Shown in pieces: positions 17,166-29,348 of a stretch of 64,000 nt of DNA (positions are counted from its first letter, which is position 1; every line of letters starts with the position of its first letter). The translations under genes and the position numbers were made by a program. The stretch is from Legionella lytica (GTDB lineage: Bacteria > Pseudomonadota > Gammaproteobacteria > Legionellales > Legionellaceae), in assembly GCF_023921225.1 (NCBI RefSeq), contig NZ_CP071527.1, positions 940,001 to 1,004,000 on the forward strand, in the 5' to 3' direction. The notes beneath the pieces are model-generated. The model had not been told where the DNA came from. It worked only from the letters and a program-made list of their open reading frames with translations, and searched no databases.

Positions 17166-17541
17166 GTGCTCTTTTGTCTTGAATTTTTTTGATGAGTTCA
17201 CGGATATGGGCCTCAAAGAGCTCAATGTCTGCTTGGAGCTGTTCGCAGCGTAGCAGATAGGGCGCCAATTTTACTGGTGCCTCGCTGATAAATCGCAAGA
17301 GCTGTGCTTGTTTTTCGCGTAGTAGCTGTTGTTCGTATTCATGAGCTATTTGCACATTTAATTGAGCAAGCTCTTGTTCTTTGAGCGCTATTAGTTCACG
17401 ATAGTGCTGTATTAATTGCGTAGATTCCTTTAAGCACTGCTTTGCAGCCAGCAGATGATTTTTCTTATCTGCCAGCTGCCGCTGGTACGGTTTGGCAGGT
17501 TCTACCTTACCCACTCGAAATAAACTTGATTTAATCGTCAT
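17140..17541 (-). CDS. Coiled-coil hypothetical protein downstream of a broken effector-like gene
   Basis: The product has 133 residues from the ATG at 17541. A longer frame up to 17601 would begin in the upstream gene's low-complexity end and lacks a ribosome site. It begins [20 protein letters not shown] and is then almost entirely helical with heptad-like Leu/Gln/Glu spacing (about 25-125). This suggests a coiled coil. No membrane segment or known domain is seen. The start lies one base after the TGA of the upstream gene, so translation is probably coupled, and the two proteins may work together. It overlaps the tsaD 3' end by 26 bases. It may be a chaperone or partner of the upstream protein, but that is a guess. 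Confidence 0.7.
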   Translation of the reverse strand: MTIKSSLFRVGKVEPAKPYQRQLADKKNHLLAAKQCLKESTQLIQHYRELIALKEQELAQLNVQIAHEYEQQLLREKQAQLLRFISEAPVKLAPYLLRCEQLQADIELFEAHIRELIKKIQDKRALKLMATAP

Positions 17542-17542
17542 A

Positions 17543-19738
17543 TCAAATTTTCGGTTGATTATTATTATTATTATCTTCTGGGCTCTTGGGCTCGACCTCA
17601 TGTGTCACTGAGAGGTCTTCTTGGGGTAATTCCACCGTAATTTCCGAACCGTTAAGAAGGTGTTGTTCACCAGCATCTAGTGTTTGGTCAATTAATGATA
17701 ATAACCCTTCATCATCTGTTGCCTGTACGTGTATTTCTTCCGGTACTTCAACCTCTACAATCGCCTTATTAACGTTTTGTTTTTGTCGGGGTAACTCTAG
17801 TTCTAGTGCCGCTAACCGAGCATTTTTTTCAATAATTAAACTATTTAACCACGATGTGTATTTATTATATGAGGTCGTTGCTGAATCAAATTGTTTTTTG
17901 CGTTTTAGCTCATCATTGGCAATGTTTACTTCCGTTCCAAGAGCTAAGGCTAATGTACTCGCTGCTCCCACTATCGTAGCGATTAAGGCCAGGCCTGTAA
18001 GTGTGATAAAGAGTCCAGAAGCCACTAAAAAGAGTCCGATGCTGAGAAGTGTTGCTGTTGTAGCGACGCTAAGGCTTGGCCAATTACGACGGAAGAAATT
18101 CCGGGGCTCAACTACCGGTTTTTCAACGACCGGAATACTTTGGGTTTTGATATTTATTCTCTCTTCAATGGTTTGCTTTGCTTGCCGTTCTGCAGTCAAA
18201 AAAATATTGTCAATCAGTTCATTAAAGGATTGATTCTGAGCTGCTAATGCATTTGTGGCTATTTGTTGGTCTAGCTCCTGGGCTTTAGCGGCAAAGGCTT
18301 CACGCAGCAATAGTCCTAAATAATCAGAGGATTTATCATTGCTTATGGTTGCTGCGAGTTTCAGCTTAGCCGACCATAAGTTTAATTGATTAATTACTCT
18401 AAGGAAGGGTTGTCTGGGCCCCTCAACACCGTTTATTGCGTGTTCTATTTGTTCATACAGTTTGTTGACCACGTGAATAAACTGCTCATCTTGGTAATTG
18501 CTTTCACTAGGGGCTGGTAGCTGAATCTGCGCAATGCTGGCTGCTAGAGTTGGAGCGGTAGATAGATTATCAGCAGCGAATTGATAAGAGCCTTTTAACG
18601 CGTTGAATTTTGCTACCTGAGTAAGCTGTTTTTCATGGCCTACTTTTTCTTGTTCGAGTGCTTGTGCCTGCAGTTGGCTTGCCCACAGATTTAAATTATT
18701 GAGTGTCTTAAGGAGGGTTTGTTTTGGTTCTGGAAACTCTGCAATTGCTTGTGCAATTCGCTCATGCAATGTTTTAAGCTCATTTTCGAACTGCTGTTTT
18801 TGGAAGAAATTGGTTTCGTTAGCGAGCCGTAGTTTTATTTCATCTACATCGGCTTGAAGCACTAGGTCGGTAGATAAATTATGAGCAATAAATTGAAAAA
18901 AATATTCTAATTGGTTTTGTTTATCATCGCGATAATCAATGTTTCTGTTTGAGCCCAGGCGTTTTGATAAGTCATTAAAATACTCAAGTGAAATTTGGGT
19001 ACCATTAAACACATTCGTAACTAACTGCTTTAAATGAGTTGAGCCTAGAGCTTGCTCTAATTCAGAACCGAACTCATCATCGCCAATATCTTGGCCCAAA
19101 GCAATAGCCTTTCTATCGAGCAGAGTCTCTGGGGCAAAATAAGTTACCTGCCGTTCGTCGGGAGCAAAATGAGGATTCTGGATAATTGCCACCCCAGTAT
19201 TTAAGGGGCGCTCTGCTAAGGGTATATCTAAATTCGAATCATCGCGTATGTAATAGATGCAGAGTGCCATCAGTTCGTTCTTATCATTCGTGTAACTAAT
19301 GCGCAGCTGTTTGGAGTCGGGGATGGGTACCGCATAAATTTGCTCGTCTAGAGCCTCAATTTGCTCATCAAGTGCCAGGCTTTCTTCGGGAGTTGCGGCC
19401 GATTTTTTTTGTTGTAGAAGAGTTTGTTGTTCACTTAGTCTCTCTATGTGTTCTTGCATTATCTTTAGCGCATTTGTGCTCGGTATCGCAGAAAAAACGC
19501 CTGCGTCAAAATTGCCTTGAGTATATGAAAGGGTTTTTCCTTCCAAGTGCTCTGTAGCGCTAAGGCGCTGCTGCATTTGTGCAACAGTGGATGTATAACT
19601 TAAATAACCTGTGCGGTTTCGATCGGCCTTAATAATGCGATTATAGGCTTCAATATCTTATGCTTGATAAAAGTTTTTTGGATAGAATAGAGCGTCCATT
19701 ACAGAGATATAGGTACCCGTAAATTTTTTTAATGACAT
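17543..19738 (-). pseudogene. Large effector-like membrane protein gene interrupted by one in-frame stop codon
   Basis: A good ribosome site (GGAG, 8 bases before) points to ATG 19738 and MSLKKFTGTYISVMDALF. Codon 27 is TAA (19658-19660), after which the same frame runs open as DIEAYNRIIKADRNRTGYLS into a 677-residue ORF with the next ATG at 19576. One C-to-T change from CAA would explain it. The long part has two similar units of about 80 residues (about 226-306 and 330-410 from the second ATG), each with NLST and ending NLNLW or QLNLW. A hydrophobic double segment follows (about 485-535), then an acidic, Asn-rich C-terminus (EDNNNNNQPKI). The size, repeats and tail look like a Dot/Icm substrate. 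It could still be made from 19576 as a truncated protein. Confidence 0.75.
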
Positions 19739-19961
19739 GCTTGCTTCTCCATTATGGGCGTATAAAGGCATTATGTTATGCGCCAAATTTTGTCATAAAA
19801 TAAGACAAATTGCTATTAATTATTTCTTCGCATCTAAGCAAGGAGGGGGAGGCAAAAAGGTAGATTGAAGTGCCTTCTGCTGCAAAAAGTTCTTGATTTT
19901 TATATGCATCTGATTAAAGATAGCCCACCTCAAAAAGTATTGAGATATTGAGGATTTATTG

Positions 19962-20729
19962 ATGTCTTTAGCAGATATACATACAGAAATGGAACGTGAT
20001 TTCAATAGGCTAGTGCAAGCAAGATTAAAGGATGCAAAAACAATTCTGTCTAAGTATCCTCAGCAATTCGATGATGACTTTTTAACTGATGTTATTAAGG
20101 CTATTTTCCGCGAGCACAAAATCCATGCGGATAGTGATTTATCAGACGTAGAATGGATGCGAGTAGTTAATGAAAAAACATTAGTTCATGCCATCCTGTC
20201 ATGGCATATCCAATTACTATACGAGCAGGTCACACCTCAATCCAGATGGCTTGGTAGCAATGATGTAATTTCAACGTCTACCCAATGGGATAACCGTAGC
20301 GAATTTTTGGGTGAGCTTATCCACATCCTTTCACAAGAATCTGAGGCCAAAACCATAGAGGAAAAATTAACATCTAAATTAAAAATAGCGAAACAATTAG
20401 GTGATAAAATAGCCAGTACCGACATCGATGCACTTAAAGATGCTCAGACGTTAGGTTTACTCGCGATAATTAGTAGCTTACTCAAATATTGTTGCATACT
20501 GATGCCCGTAATTTTTCCTTCTTATAAAGATCCTATTGTTGCCAACAAATGCACTATGGGAAACGCATGGCATACCTTGTGGTCTGGGAAATCATTGCAT
20601 ACGGTTTATCTTGAACATGTAGAGGCAACGCTAGCTAAGATTGATGAAATTCATTGCTTAATTGAACGGAATGTGGATATGAATCTAGACGAGGAAGACG
20701 TGCTGCGACCATTAATAAGTAGTGTGTAG
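19962..20729 (+). CDS. Hypothetical protein of 255 residues
   Basis: The start is ATG 19962, with TGAGGA 7 bases upstream; a TTG three bases earlier is less likely. The protein begins MSLADIHTEMERDFNRLVQA and is mainly helical. One hydrophobic stretch (LGLLAIISSLLKYCCILMPVIFP, about 165-187) could be a membrane hairpin or a buried helix. The C-terminus is acidic (MNLDEEDVLRPLISSV). I recognise no domain. It is divergent from the broken effector-like gene across a 223-base gap and convergent with plsY. It may be a Legionella-specific secreted substrate, but the sequence alone does not show it. Confidence 0.7.
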   Translation: MSLADIHTEMERDFNRLVQARLKDAKTILSKYPQQFDDDFLTDVIKAIFREHKIHADSDLSDVEWMRVVNEKTLVHAILSWHIQLLYEQVTPQSRWLGSNDVISTSTQWDNRSEFLGELIHILSQESEAKTIEEKLTSKLKIAKQLGDKIASTDIDALKDAQTLGLLAIISSLLKYCCILMPVIFPSYKDPIVANKCTMGNAWHTLWSGKSLHTVYLEHVEATLAKIDEIHCLIERNVDMNLDEEDVLRPLISSV

Positions 20730-20741
20730 AGTAAGAGAACA

Positions 20742-20826
20742 AATGTAGGCTGGGCTGTTATGTTCAGCAAACGGAATTCGTGTTTATTTTTAATCTGATG
20801 CTGGGCTTTACAGCCCAGCCTACATT
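20742..20826. repeat. GTAGG-type palindromic repeat, 17-bp perfect arms
   Basis: AATGTAGGCTGGGCTGT (20742-20758) is exactly complementary to 20810-20826. A shorter alternative hairpin forms within the right half (CTGGGCT 20801-20807 with AGCCCAG 20812-20818). The 'GTAGGCTGGG' core is like REP-type elements widespread in gammaproteobacteria. It is placed between the convergent ends of the 255-residue gene and plsY and probably acts as a bidirectional transcription stop. Confidence 0.8.
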
Positions 20827-20850
20827 CTTTAGGTGCTTTTGAGTTTAGAG

Positions 20851-21708
20851 TTAAAGGTTATCTTTGGGTTCATCATCTTTAGGCTTTTTCGCCTTTGGTG
20901 TGGCAGGTTTTTTTTCCGCATTATCTTCTTTAGCAGCAGTCTTTTTCGCCGTTTTTTCTTGTTCTTCTACTGGTGTATCTGTAGCTCTGTTTACCGCCGT
21001 TTTGCGTGCGGAAGATAATTCGATGACTTCAGCAGTTTTCAGGTGTTCGTCTGCGGTAATATCAGCCGAATTAGCAGGGGGAGGGGGATCATCCATTACT
21101 TCTTCCATGACACTTTTTTGTTTGAATTTAACTTTAGATTCCGTGCCATCGATTAAACGAAGAATATTGTCTTTATGTTTGATTAGTATTAATACGGCCA
21201 TAAAAAATATGGGAGGAAATATATTGATACGGCCGATAATTAGTATCGAATAGAAGGGGGCCAAGCCGATGGAAACAATTGAGGCCAGTGAGGAGAATCG
21301 AGATAATCTAACAACCAATAACCAGGTTGCGGTCACCATCATTCCTACAATAAATTGAAAGCCTAAAAGGGCACCAATAGCAGTAGCAACCCCCTTTCCA
21401 CCTTTAAAGCCGAAGAAAAACGGGTACATATGACCAATCACTGCAGCTAAGGCAACATAGCTGATAAGCGTTGCGTCAGCGCCAAACATTTTCGCAATTA
21501 GAACGGGAATAGTACCCTTGAGTAGGTCCGTAACGAGAACAATGATAGCGTATTTTTTGCCAGCGAGTCGTAATACATTCGTTGCACCTGGATTTTGAGA
21601 GCCCTCTGTGCGTGGATCAGGCAAAGCAAAAGTTTTACATACAATAACCGCAGAACAAATTGACCCCATTAAATAGGCCAGTATGATCAAAAAAGCAGCT
21701 AAAATCAC
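20851..21708 (-). CDS. plsY: Glycerol-3-phosphate acyltransferase PlsY with a long charged C-terminal tail
   Basis: PlsY uses acyl-phosphate to acylate glycerol-3-phosphate at the inner membrane, the first step of phospholipid synthesis. The first ~200 residues match the family: a start with MGSICSAVIVCK, SQNPGATNVLRLAGKKYA (about 37-54), and FFFGFKGGKGVATAIGALLG (about 96-115), with five or so membrane helices. The usual length is about 200. Here another ~85 residues follow, starting around VMEEVMDDPPPP, rich in Lys, Glu, Ala and Pro and ending KKPKDDEPKDNL. This tail is probably disordered in the cytoplasm and of unknown role. The gene is convergent with the 255-residue protein. Confidence 0.93.
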   Translation of the reverse strand: MILAAFLIILAYLMGSICSAVIVCKTFALPDPRTEGSQNPGATNVLRLAGKKYAIIVLVTDLLKGTIPVLIAKMFGADATLISYVALAAVIGHMYPFFFGFKGGKGVATAIGALLGFQFIVGMMVTATWLLVVRLSRFSSLASIVSIGLAPFYSILIIGRINIFPPIFFMAVLILIKHKDNILRLIDGTESKVKFKQKSVMEEVMDDPPPPANSADITADEHLKTAEVIELSSARKTAVNRATDTPVEEQEKTAKKTAAKEDNAEKKPATPKAKKPKDDEPKDNL

Positions 21709-21898
21709 GGATTACTCCTTTATTTAGACTATTAACGTCAGTTTTGGAATAAGAATTACCTAAAACATTTAATAAATCAATGTCTTTTTCGTTAAAAAAT
21801 CCCCTAACAGCCCTGCTTATTTTGCACTTTCGGAGTCTTAAATCGTAATAGAACTGATTTCCTTATATTCTAGGCGATCCTTGGCTAAAATTCGTGTA

Positions 21899-23035
21899 TT
21901 ACTGCGCTTCCGGCAAAAAAAGTGCTTGCAAGTTATTGGTGTATCTCCTGCCAAAATCGGTAACTTGCCAATGCGTATCTGTCAGATGGACTAGTTTTTT
22001 TTGGGCAGCCATCTGTAAGGGCCCCAAGAGTTCCGCTAGCGCTAATCCGGTTCGCTCAGTGAATAGTTCCAGGGGAATGGCTTGTTCCAAACGCGTTGTA
22101 TTCAGCATGAATTCAAAAATTAGCTCATTACTCTCTACTTGTTCCATAGCCGCAAGAAAAGGTTTTTCCACATTGAGGTAATCTTTAGGTTGGCGATGTT
22201 TCCGTGTTCGTAAAACACGACCCTCTTCGGTTATTTTTCCATGAGCTCCAGCACCAATCCCTAAATAGTCGCCAAATAACCAATAATTCAAATTATGGCG
22301 TGATTGTTTATTTACTTTAGAAAAAGCAGAAATCTCATAACGAGTAAAGCCGGATTCATTTAACATGGCTAGACCTTGCTCCTCTAGGATGCAGGCATCG
22401 TCTTCGGAGGGCAGTGGGGGATTTTCTTTGTAAAAAACGGTATTCGGTTCTATGGTTAATTGGTACCAGGAAAAATGTTCGGGCTGATAGGATAGGGCTG
22501 TACGTAAATCATCCATTCCTTGAGCGATACTTTGTTGCGGTAAGCCGTGCATAATATCTAGATTTAGATTATCAAAACCGGCATTGCGTGCGGCGGCAAT
22601 AGCTCGATGTGCTTGTTGCTCATCATGAATTCGTCCCAGAACTTTTAAGTGCTCGGGATTAAAACTTTGAATGCCTAGAGACAGGCGGTTAATTCCGCTG
22701 TGTCGATAATCAGTAAAGCGTTGTTGCTCTACCGTTCCTGGATTTGCTTCCATAGTGATTTCAATATCTGGAGCAAAAGGCAGTATTTTTTTTAGTTCGG
22801 AAAATAAAGTGTGATAGGCTTCCGCTGATAATAGGCTTGGGGTTCCTCCACCGATAAAAATGGAACTGATTTCACGATACTGGAATTCCAGTAAATCAGT
22901 TTCTAAGTCGGAAAGAAGTGCCTGAATGTAATTTTGCTCGGGCAAAATTTCCGGACTTTTATGGGAGTTAAAATCACAATAAGGGCATTTTCGAATACAC
23001 CAAGGAATATGAATATACAACGATAAAGGAATCAT
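21899..23035 (-). CDS. hemW: HemW-like radical SAM heme chaperone
   Basis: The product has 378 residues from ATG 23035. The frame stays open to 23458, but that part is antisense to mdh and lacks family features, so I reject it. The protein begins MIPLSLYIHIPWC; the radical SAM motif CIRKCPYC follows directly, and the fourth cluster residue is as in HemW. IFIGGGTPSLLS is the SAM-binding GGE-like motif. The C-terminal HemN_C part includes YEISAFSKVNKQSRHNLNYW. HemW binds heme and is thought to deliver it to membrane enzymes; it was long confused with coproporphyrinogen oxidase HemN. It is divergent from mdh with an 88-base gap. Confidence 0.93.
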   Translation of the reverse strand: MIPLSLYIHIPWCIRKCPYCDFNSHKSPEILPEQNYIQALLSDLETDLLEFQYREISSIFIGGGTPSLLSAEAYHTLFSELKKILPFAPDIEITMEANPGTVEQQRFTDYRHSGINRLSLGIQSFNPEHLKVLGRIHDEQQAHRAIAAARNAGFDNLNLDIMHGLPQQSIAQGMDDLRTALSYQPEHFSWYQLTIEPNTVFYKENPPLPSEDDACILEEQGLAMLNESGFTRYEISAFSKVNKQSRHNLNYWLFGDYLGIGAGAHGKITEEGRVLRTRKHRQPKDYLNVEKPFLAAMEQVESNELIFEFMLNTTRLEQAIPLELFTERTGLALAELLGPLQMAAQKKLVHLTDTHWQVTDFGRRYTNNLQALFLPEAQ

Positions 23036-23123
23036 TACGCTTTTAGACTGGCTTGTTTGGAAATGCAATAGTATCATGACATACGTTTTGTCACAAAAAT
23101 GAATAAGAAAAAAAGGGGATAAC

Positions 23124-24116
23124 ATGGCAAAAAGACGAGTTAGAGTCGCTGTTACAGGCGCAGCAGGACAAATTGGATACGCATTACTATTCCGTATCGC
23201 TTCTGGACAAATGTTTGGTGCGGATACTGAAGTGGAATTAAACCTATTAGAGCTTGAGCCAGCACTGCAAGCATTAAATGGGGTTGCCATGGAGTTGGAT
23301 GATTGCGCATTCCCATTATTGAAGCGCATCGTTTGTACTTCTGATTTGAATAAGGCAATGGATGGGGTTAATTGGGCTTTATTAGTCGGCTCGGTACCAC
23401 GTAAGCAAGGTATGGAACGTTCTGACCTGTTACAAATTAACGGCGGAATTTTCACCAAACAAGGTCATGCGATTAACGATAATGCTAGTGATGACGTGCG
23501 TGTGTTTGTAGTGGGTAACCCATGCAATACTAACTGTTTAATTGCTATGCATCATGCACGTGATGTTCCTAATGATCGTTTCTTTGCGATGACTACTTTA
23601 GATGAATTAAGAGCACGTACTCAATTAGCACAAAAAGCAGGTGTTGATATTACTGCTGTGAGTCAAATGACTATTTGGGGTAATCATTCTGCAACCCAAT
23701 ACCCAGATTTTTATAACGCGAAAATTAATGGCAAGTCTGCTGCAGACGTAATTAATGATGATGCTTGGCTGAAAGATACGTTTGTTTCTACAGTGCAACA
23801 ACGTGGAGCAGCAGTCATTAAAGCACGTGGTCTTTCTTCAGCTGCATCTGCTGCAAATGCGATAATTACTGGCGTAAACCATCTTGTTTTTGATACTCCT
23901 GCTGGTGAGACGTTCTCTATGTGCCGTCACTCAGAAGGTGAGTATGGCGTTGATAAGGGCTTGATTTTCTCCGTTCCTTGTCGTCGTGAAAATGGAGAGC
24001 TAAACGTTGTTGAAGGTTTAACAATGAATGACTATGGTCGTGAAATGTTTGATAAAACTTTAGATGAGTTGAGACAGGAGCGTGATACTGTTAAATCTTT
24101 AGGGTTATTAGATTAG
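23124..24116 (+). CDS. mdh: Malate dehydrogenase
   Basis: The 330-residue NAD-dependent malate dehydrogenase belongs to the cytosolic-like branch. [19 protein letters not shown] (8-26) is the dinucleotide-binding loop. [18 protein letters not shown] contains the substrate-binding arginines. [15 protein letters not shown] includes the catalytic histidine. It interconverts malate and oxaloacetate in the TCA cycle, important in Legionella, which grows on amino acids. The gene is preceded by a GGGG ribosome site and ends 4 bases past the convergent stop of the next gene (24113). It resembles the mdh of L. pneumophila, where as I recall an effector gene (mavF) is adjacent. Confidence 0.98.
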   Translation: MAKRRVRVAVTGAAGQIGYALLFRIASGQMFGADTEVELNLLELEPALQALNGVAMELDDCAFPLLKRIVCTSDLNKAMDGVNWALLVGSVPRKQGMERSDLLQINGGIFTKQGHAINDNASDDVRVFVVGNPCNTNCLIAMHHARDVPNDRFFAMTTLDELRARTQLAQKAGVDITAVSQMTIWGNHSATQYPDFYNAKINGKSAADVINDDAWLKDTFVSTVQQRGAAVIKARGLSSAASAANAIITGVNHLVFDTPAGETFSMCRHSEGEYGVDKGLIFSVPCRRENGELNVVEGLTMNDYGREMFDKTLDELRQERDTVKSLGLLD

Positions 24117-24979
24117 AATGTTAGTTTAAACTCTCCTTCTTCCAATAAAGAGGGAGAGTTATCCGACACCGGAAGCGTGTTTTTCGATGATTTCTTCGCC
24201 AATTCGACTGTTTGATATCGTTGTATTAGTTCTGAGCTGTCCAAAATAAATTTTGCTTCTGCATTACGTAATATGGTTGATATCGAACGACCATTAGACA
24301 AAATCTCATTAAGTTTTTCCACCAGCTGGGCCGCTTTGGTAATCGGGTCAGGATTGTTTTGTACAAAGTGAGGAATGTGTTTAATGATGGCTTCTGCTAA
24401 TTGCCTATCAGTTAAATAAAGTACTAGACGTGTGCGTACAATTTGCACGAAGTTATCTTCTGATTCCATAATCAGGTTCGTTAAAAATTGCGGTTCTTTT
24501 TTCAGTTGAGCACTTAATTTTTGACTAAAACCAAAATGCTCTCGGTACTCCAACAGCATGGTAATAATTGAGTTTGGGCTATCGTGTTTAATGGTAGTCC
24601 CTGATTTATGAGTTAGCCAGGTTAATAAGTCTGCTTCTTGGGGTCTATGATTTAATGCACTGAATTGGAATTTGAGAGAGGCACTAGAATGGGACAGGTA
24701 ATTATCCCACTTCATCGGCGGCAAATTAAGGGTCTTCGTCAAGCAATCAATTTGTGCTTTAATGACACCAAAGTCCAGGTGCCATTTTTCCAGATGAGGG
24801 ATAACCGCTCTTAGAAATTTTAGCAACTCAATAAACTTTCTTTGTGGAATAGGATGATAATTATCCAAAGATTGTTTTAGTTGTTGAATCTCAGAGTAAA
24901 TAAAACGCTCATTTCTCATAGGTGCTCTATGAAAAACTGGCTGTAAGGCGTCTTTTAGTGCTGCAAAAGGATCCTTCAT
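24113..24979 (-). CDS. Hypothetical protein in the MavF position, candidate Dot/Icm substrate
   Basis: The product has 288 residues, helical, without membrane segments or a known domain. It begins [20 protein letters not shown]. The last residues ([14 protein letters not shown]) include a glutamate cluster about 6-9 residues from the end and a hydrophobic C-terminus, similar to Dot/Icm translocation signals (E-block). In L. pneumophila, as I recall, mavF (lpg2351) lies next to mdh; here the gene is in the same place, convergent with mdh and overlapping its stop by 4 bases. The name is by position only. The inverted sequence around 24129-24160 inside its 3' end may form a hairpin that ends mdh transcription. 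Confidence 0.65.
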   Translation of the reverse strand: MKDPFAALKDALQPVFHRAPMRNERFIYSEIQQLKQSLDNYHPIPQRKFIELLKFLRAVIPHLEKWHLDFGVIKAQIDCLTKTLNLPPMKWDNYLSHSSASLKFQFSALNHRPQEADLLTWLTHKSGTTIKHDSPNSIITMLLEYREHFGFSQKLSAQLKKEPQFLTNLIMESEDNFVQIVRTRLVLYLTDRQLAEAIIKHIPHFVQNNPDPITKAAQLVEKLNEILSNGRSISTILRNAEAKFILDSSELIQRYQTVELAKKSSKNTLPVSDNSPSLLEEGEFKLTF

Positions 24980-27498
<2,519 letters not shown>

Positions 27499-27504
27499 CG
27501 GTTA

Positions 27505-27538
27505 GGTGTAACCTGGTTCCTAGCAACCAGGTCACACC
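27505..27538 (+). terminator. Hairpin after fadH
   Basis: GGTGT-A-ACCTGGTT (27505-27518) pairs with AACCAGGT-C-ACACC (27525-27538), one internal mismatch, 6-base loop. It lies 7 bases after the fadH stop. The following sequence ATTACTAACTT is only weakly T-rich. It probably ends fadH transcription. Confidence 0.6.
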
Positions 27539-27602
27539 ATTACTAACTTGCAAAAGTTAAACCTCTCGTATTCAACGAAGTCATAATACAGGTGATTGGG
27601 AG

Positions 27603-29108
27603 TTAATGGATAACATACCCGCTGATTGTATTACTATTTGCGTTAATAACATAAACAAATAAACCATTAGGAGTCACGATTATTGCCGAGGGTCCATTGG
27701 CGGTGGCATAAGGGCCGTAGGGTAGAATTGATAATAATCCCGAAGTTGGATCAACACTACTGGCAATGATTAAGTCATCTTGATAGCGTGTATCATAAGT
27801 AAATTTATCATCAGGCGTTAAAGCAATGCCTGATGCTGCGGTATCTGGCATGATGGGAGTTACATCAGTTAAGGCTCCCGTTGTAGAATTTGCTGAATAA
27901 ATCCAAATTGAGGTGTTAAACTCAGAGGTTTTCAAGCCAGGTCCATTACCTGCTGCCACATAAATAAAAGAGCCTGTAGAGTTTGTAATAATTGATGTAG
28001 GGTAGGTTCCTGTTTGATATGGGCTACCAGGGAGAGCAGTTAATGCTCCGGTACTTTGATCAATACTAAAGGCATCAACTTTACCACCGCCGAACGCACT
28101 AAAATAATCAATTACATAGAGGAACTGGCCATTAGGTGACGAGGTGAGGCCTTGGGGTTGAGAGCTGCTTGGGGGGACAGAAAAAGGACTTCCTGCAATT
28201 GCTGTTAATACTCCAGTCGTGGAGTTGACAGTATATGCTGAAACAGTGTGTCCGTTTAGGTTGGCTACATAGGCAAATTGCCCATTTGGGGTGAATCCAA
28301 TAAACACAGGGGTTGATGATCCCGTAGGGTAGCTATTTACAAATGTTAGAACACCAGTAGTTTGATTAATAGCAAATTGTGCAACAAGGTTATTTGTAGA
28401 GTCCGTAGTATAAACATACTGACCATTAGGGCTTACAGCTATGCCAGCATAATTATCACCTGGATTGTAAGGGCTTCCTGCTAGTGGGACTAAGACACCT
28501 GTGGTGGGGGTAATTAAATAACCTGTTACACCACTCCCATAGTTTGCAACGTAAAGAAATTTACTATTTGGTGTTGCGGCAAGATTACTTGGATTTCCGG
28601 TTGGAAATGGACTTCCAGGAATAGGTACTAATGCTCCTGTTTGTGGTGTTGAACATTGAAGTGCATTAATGTTAAAAAAGGTCGCGTTTGTATTACTTCC
28701 TTTAACCACTACATTAGGCACATAATATGCACTTGGGGTATTCGAGGTGAATGATATAGTGCAACTAGCGTTAGGTTTTAATATTGACGGACAGTGGTTA
28801 TTTTGTATTACGGAACTTAAATAATTTGTATCTGAGGAAGAGGCTGCTATATTTCGTGCGTTCACGATGGAATTATTAGTAACAGTAACGAAACCAGGGG
28901 GGTTGACGCAACTTGTCGTGCCAATATTGATAGTACAGTTTTGAACGAAATTGGAGCAGATGGTTGCGCTTCGATCGTTAGCAGCTACCGATAATTCAGC
29001 AATGGCGTCGGAGCCTTTGTTGTCTAATGTTTTAGCTAAAGTAGGCACTTCGGCAGAAACGTATTGTGTAAATAGGAGGAGCAACCCAAATAACCCTTTG
29101 TTTATCAT
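27603..29108 (-). CDS. Secreted beta-propeller protein (lactonase/YncE-like)
   Basis: The product has 501 residues. The N-terminal 19 (MINKGLFGLLLLFTQYVSAE, cut after Ala) look like a signal peptide, so it is exported. The central and C-terminal part has a repeating ~50-residue unit with PNGQFxYV-type motifs and 'TGxLxPxxGSP' between them (LVPIPGSPFPTG, LTALPGSPYQTG), giving a seven-blade-like propeller as in 6-phosphogluconolactonase-type and YncE families. An N-terminal Cys/Asn-rich region (20-130) resembles a bacterial adhesion/Ig-like domain. Function is unknown: binding or an enzyme on cell surface polymers is possible. It is divergent from deaD across a 240-base gap. Confidence 0.82.
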   Translation of the reverse strand: MINKGLFGLLLLFTQYVSAEVPTLAKTLDNKGSDAIAELSVAANDRSATICSNFVQNCTINIGTTSCVNPPGFVTVTNNSIVNARNIAASSSDTNYLSSVIQNNHCPSILKPNASCTISFTSNTPSAYYVPNVVVKGSNTNATFFNINALQCSTPQTGALVPIPGSPFPTGNPSNLAATPNSKFLYVANYGSGVTGYLITPTTGVLVPLAGSPYNPGDNYAGIAVSPNGQYVYTTDSTNNLVAQFAINQTTGVLTFVNSYPTGSSTPVFIGFTPNGQFAYVANLNGHTVSAYTVNSTTGVLTAIAGSPFSVPPSSSQPQGLTSSPNGQFLYVIDYFSAFGGGKVDAFSIDQSTGALTALPGSPYQTGTYPTSIITNSTGSFIYVAAGNGPGLKTSEFNTSIWIYSANSTTGALTDVTPIMPDTAASGIALTPDDKFTYDTRYQDDLIIASSVDPTSGLLSILPYGPYATANGPSAIIVTPNGLFVYVINANSNTISGYVIH

Positions 29109-29348
29109 GATAAAAATCCCTAGTTTAATGTTACTTTGTTTCCTAATGAACGTAACAAGGAGTAAAGTAAAGACAAAATATAATTCATAAGCCCGATGAA
29201 TATTAATAATAATTTCAAATTTTTAATAGTTAAATTTGAATTAAATGTAACAAATATAGTGCATCACACTGGTTATTTTGTTATTATACTGAGCAAATTT
29301 TATATAGCTCGGCCTTTTTAGGCTATGCATTACACGATTAGGAAGTTT

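Noticed and set aside
23036..23458. N-terminal extension of hemW (141 extra residues)
   Set aside because: It is antisense to mdh, shows no similarity to HemW, and the family start (MIPLSLYIHIPWC) is at 23035.
24113..24160. Terminator of mdh within the convergent gene's 3' end
   Set aside because: The inverted sequence has an 8-bp stem but no T-run, and it is coding sequence of the other gene; left as a remark only.
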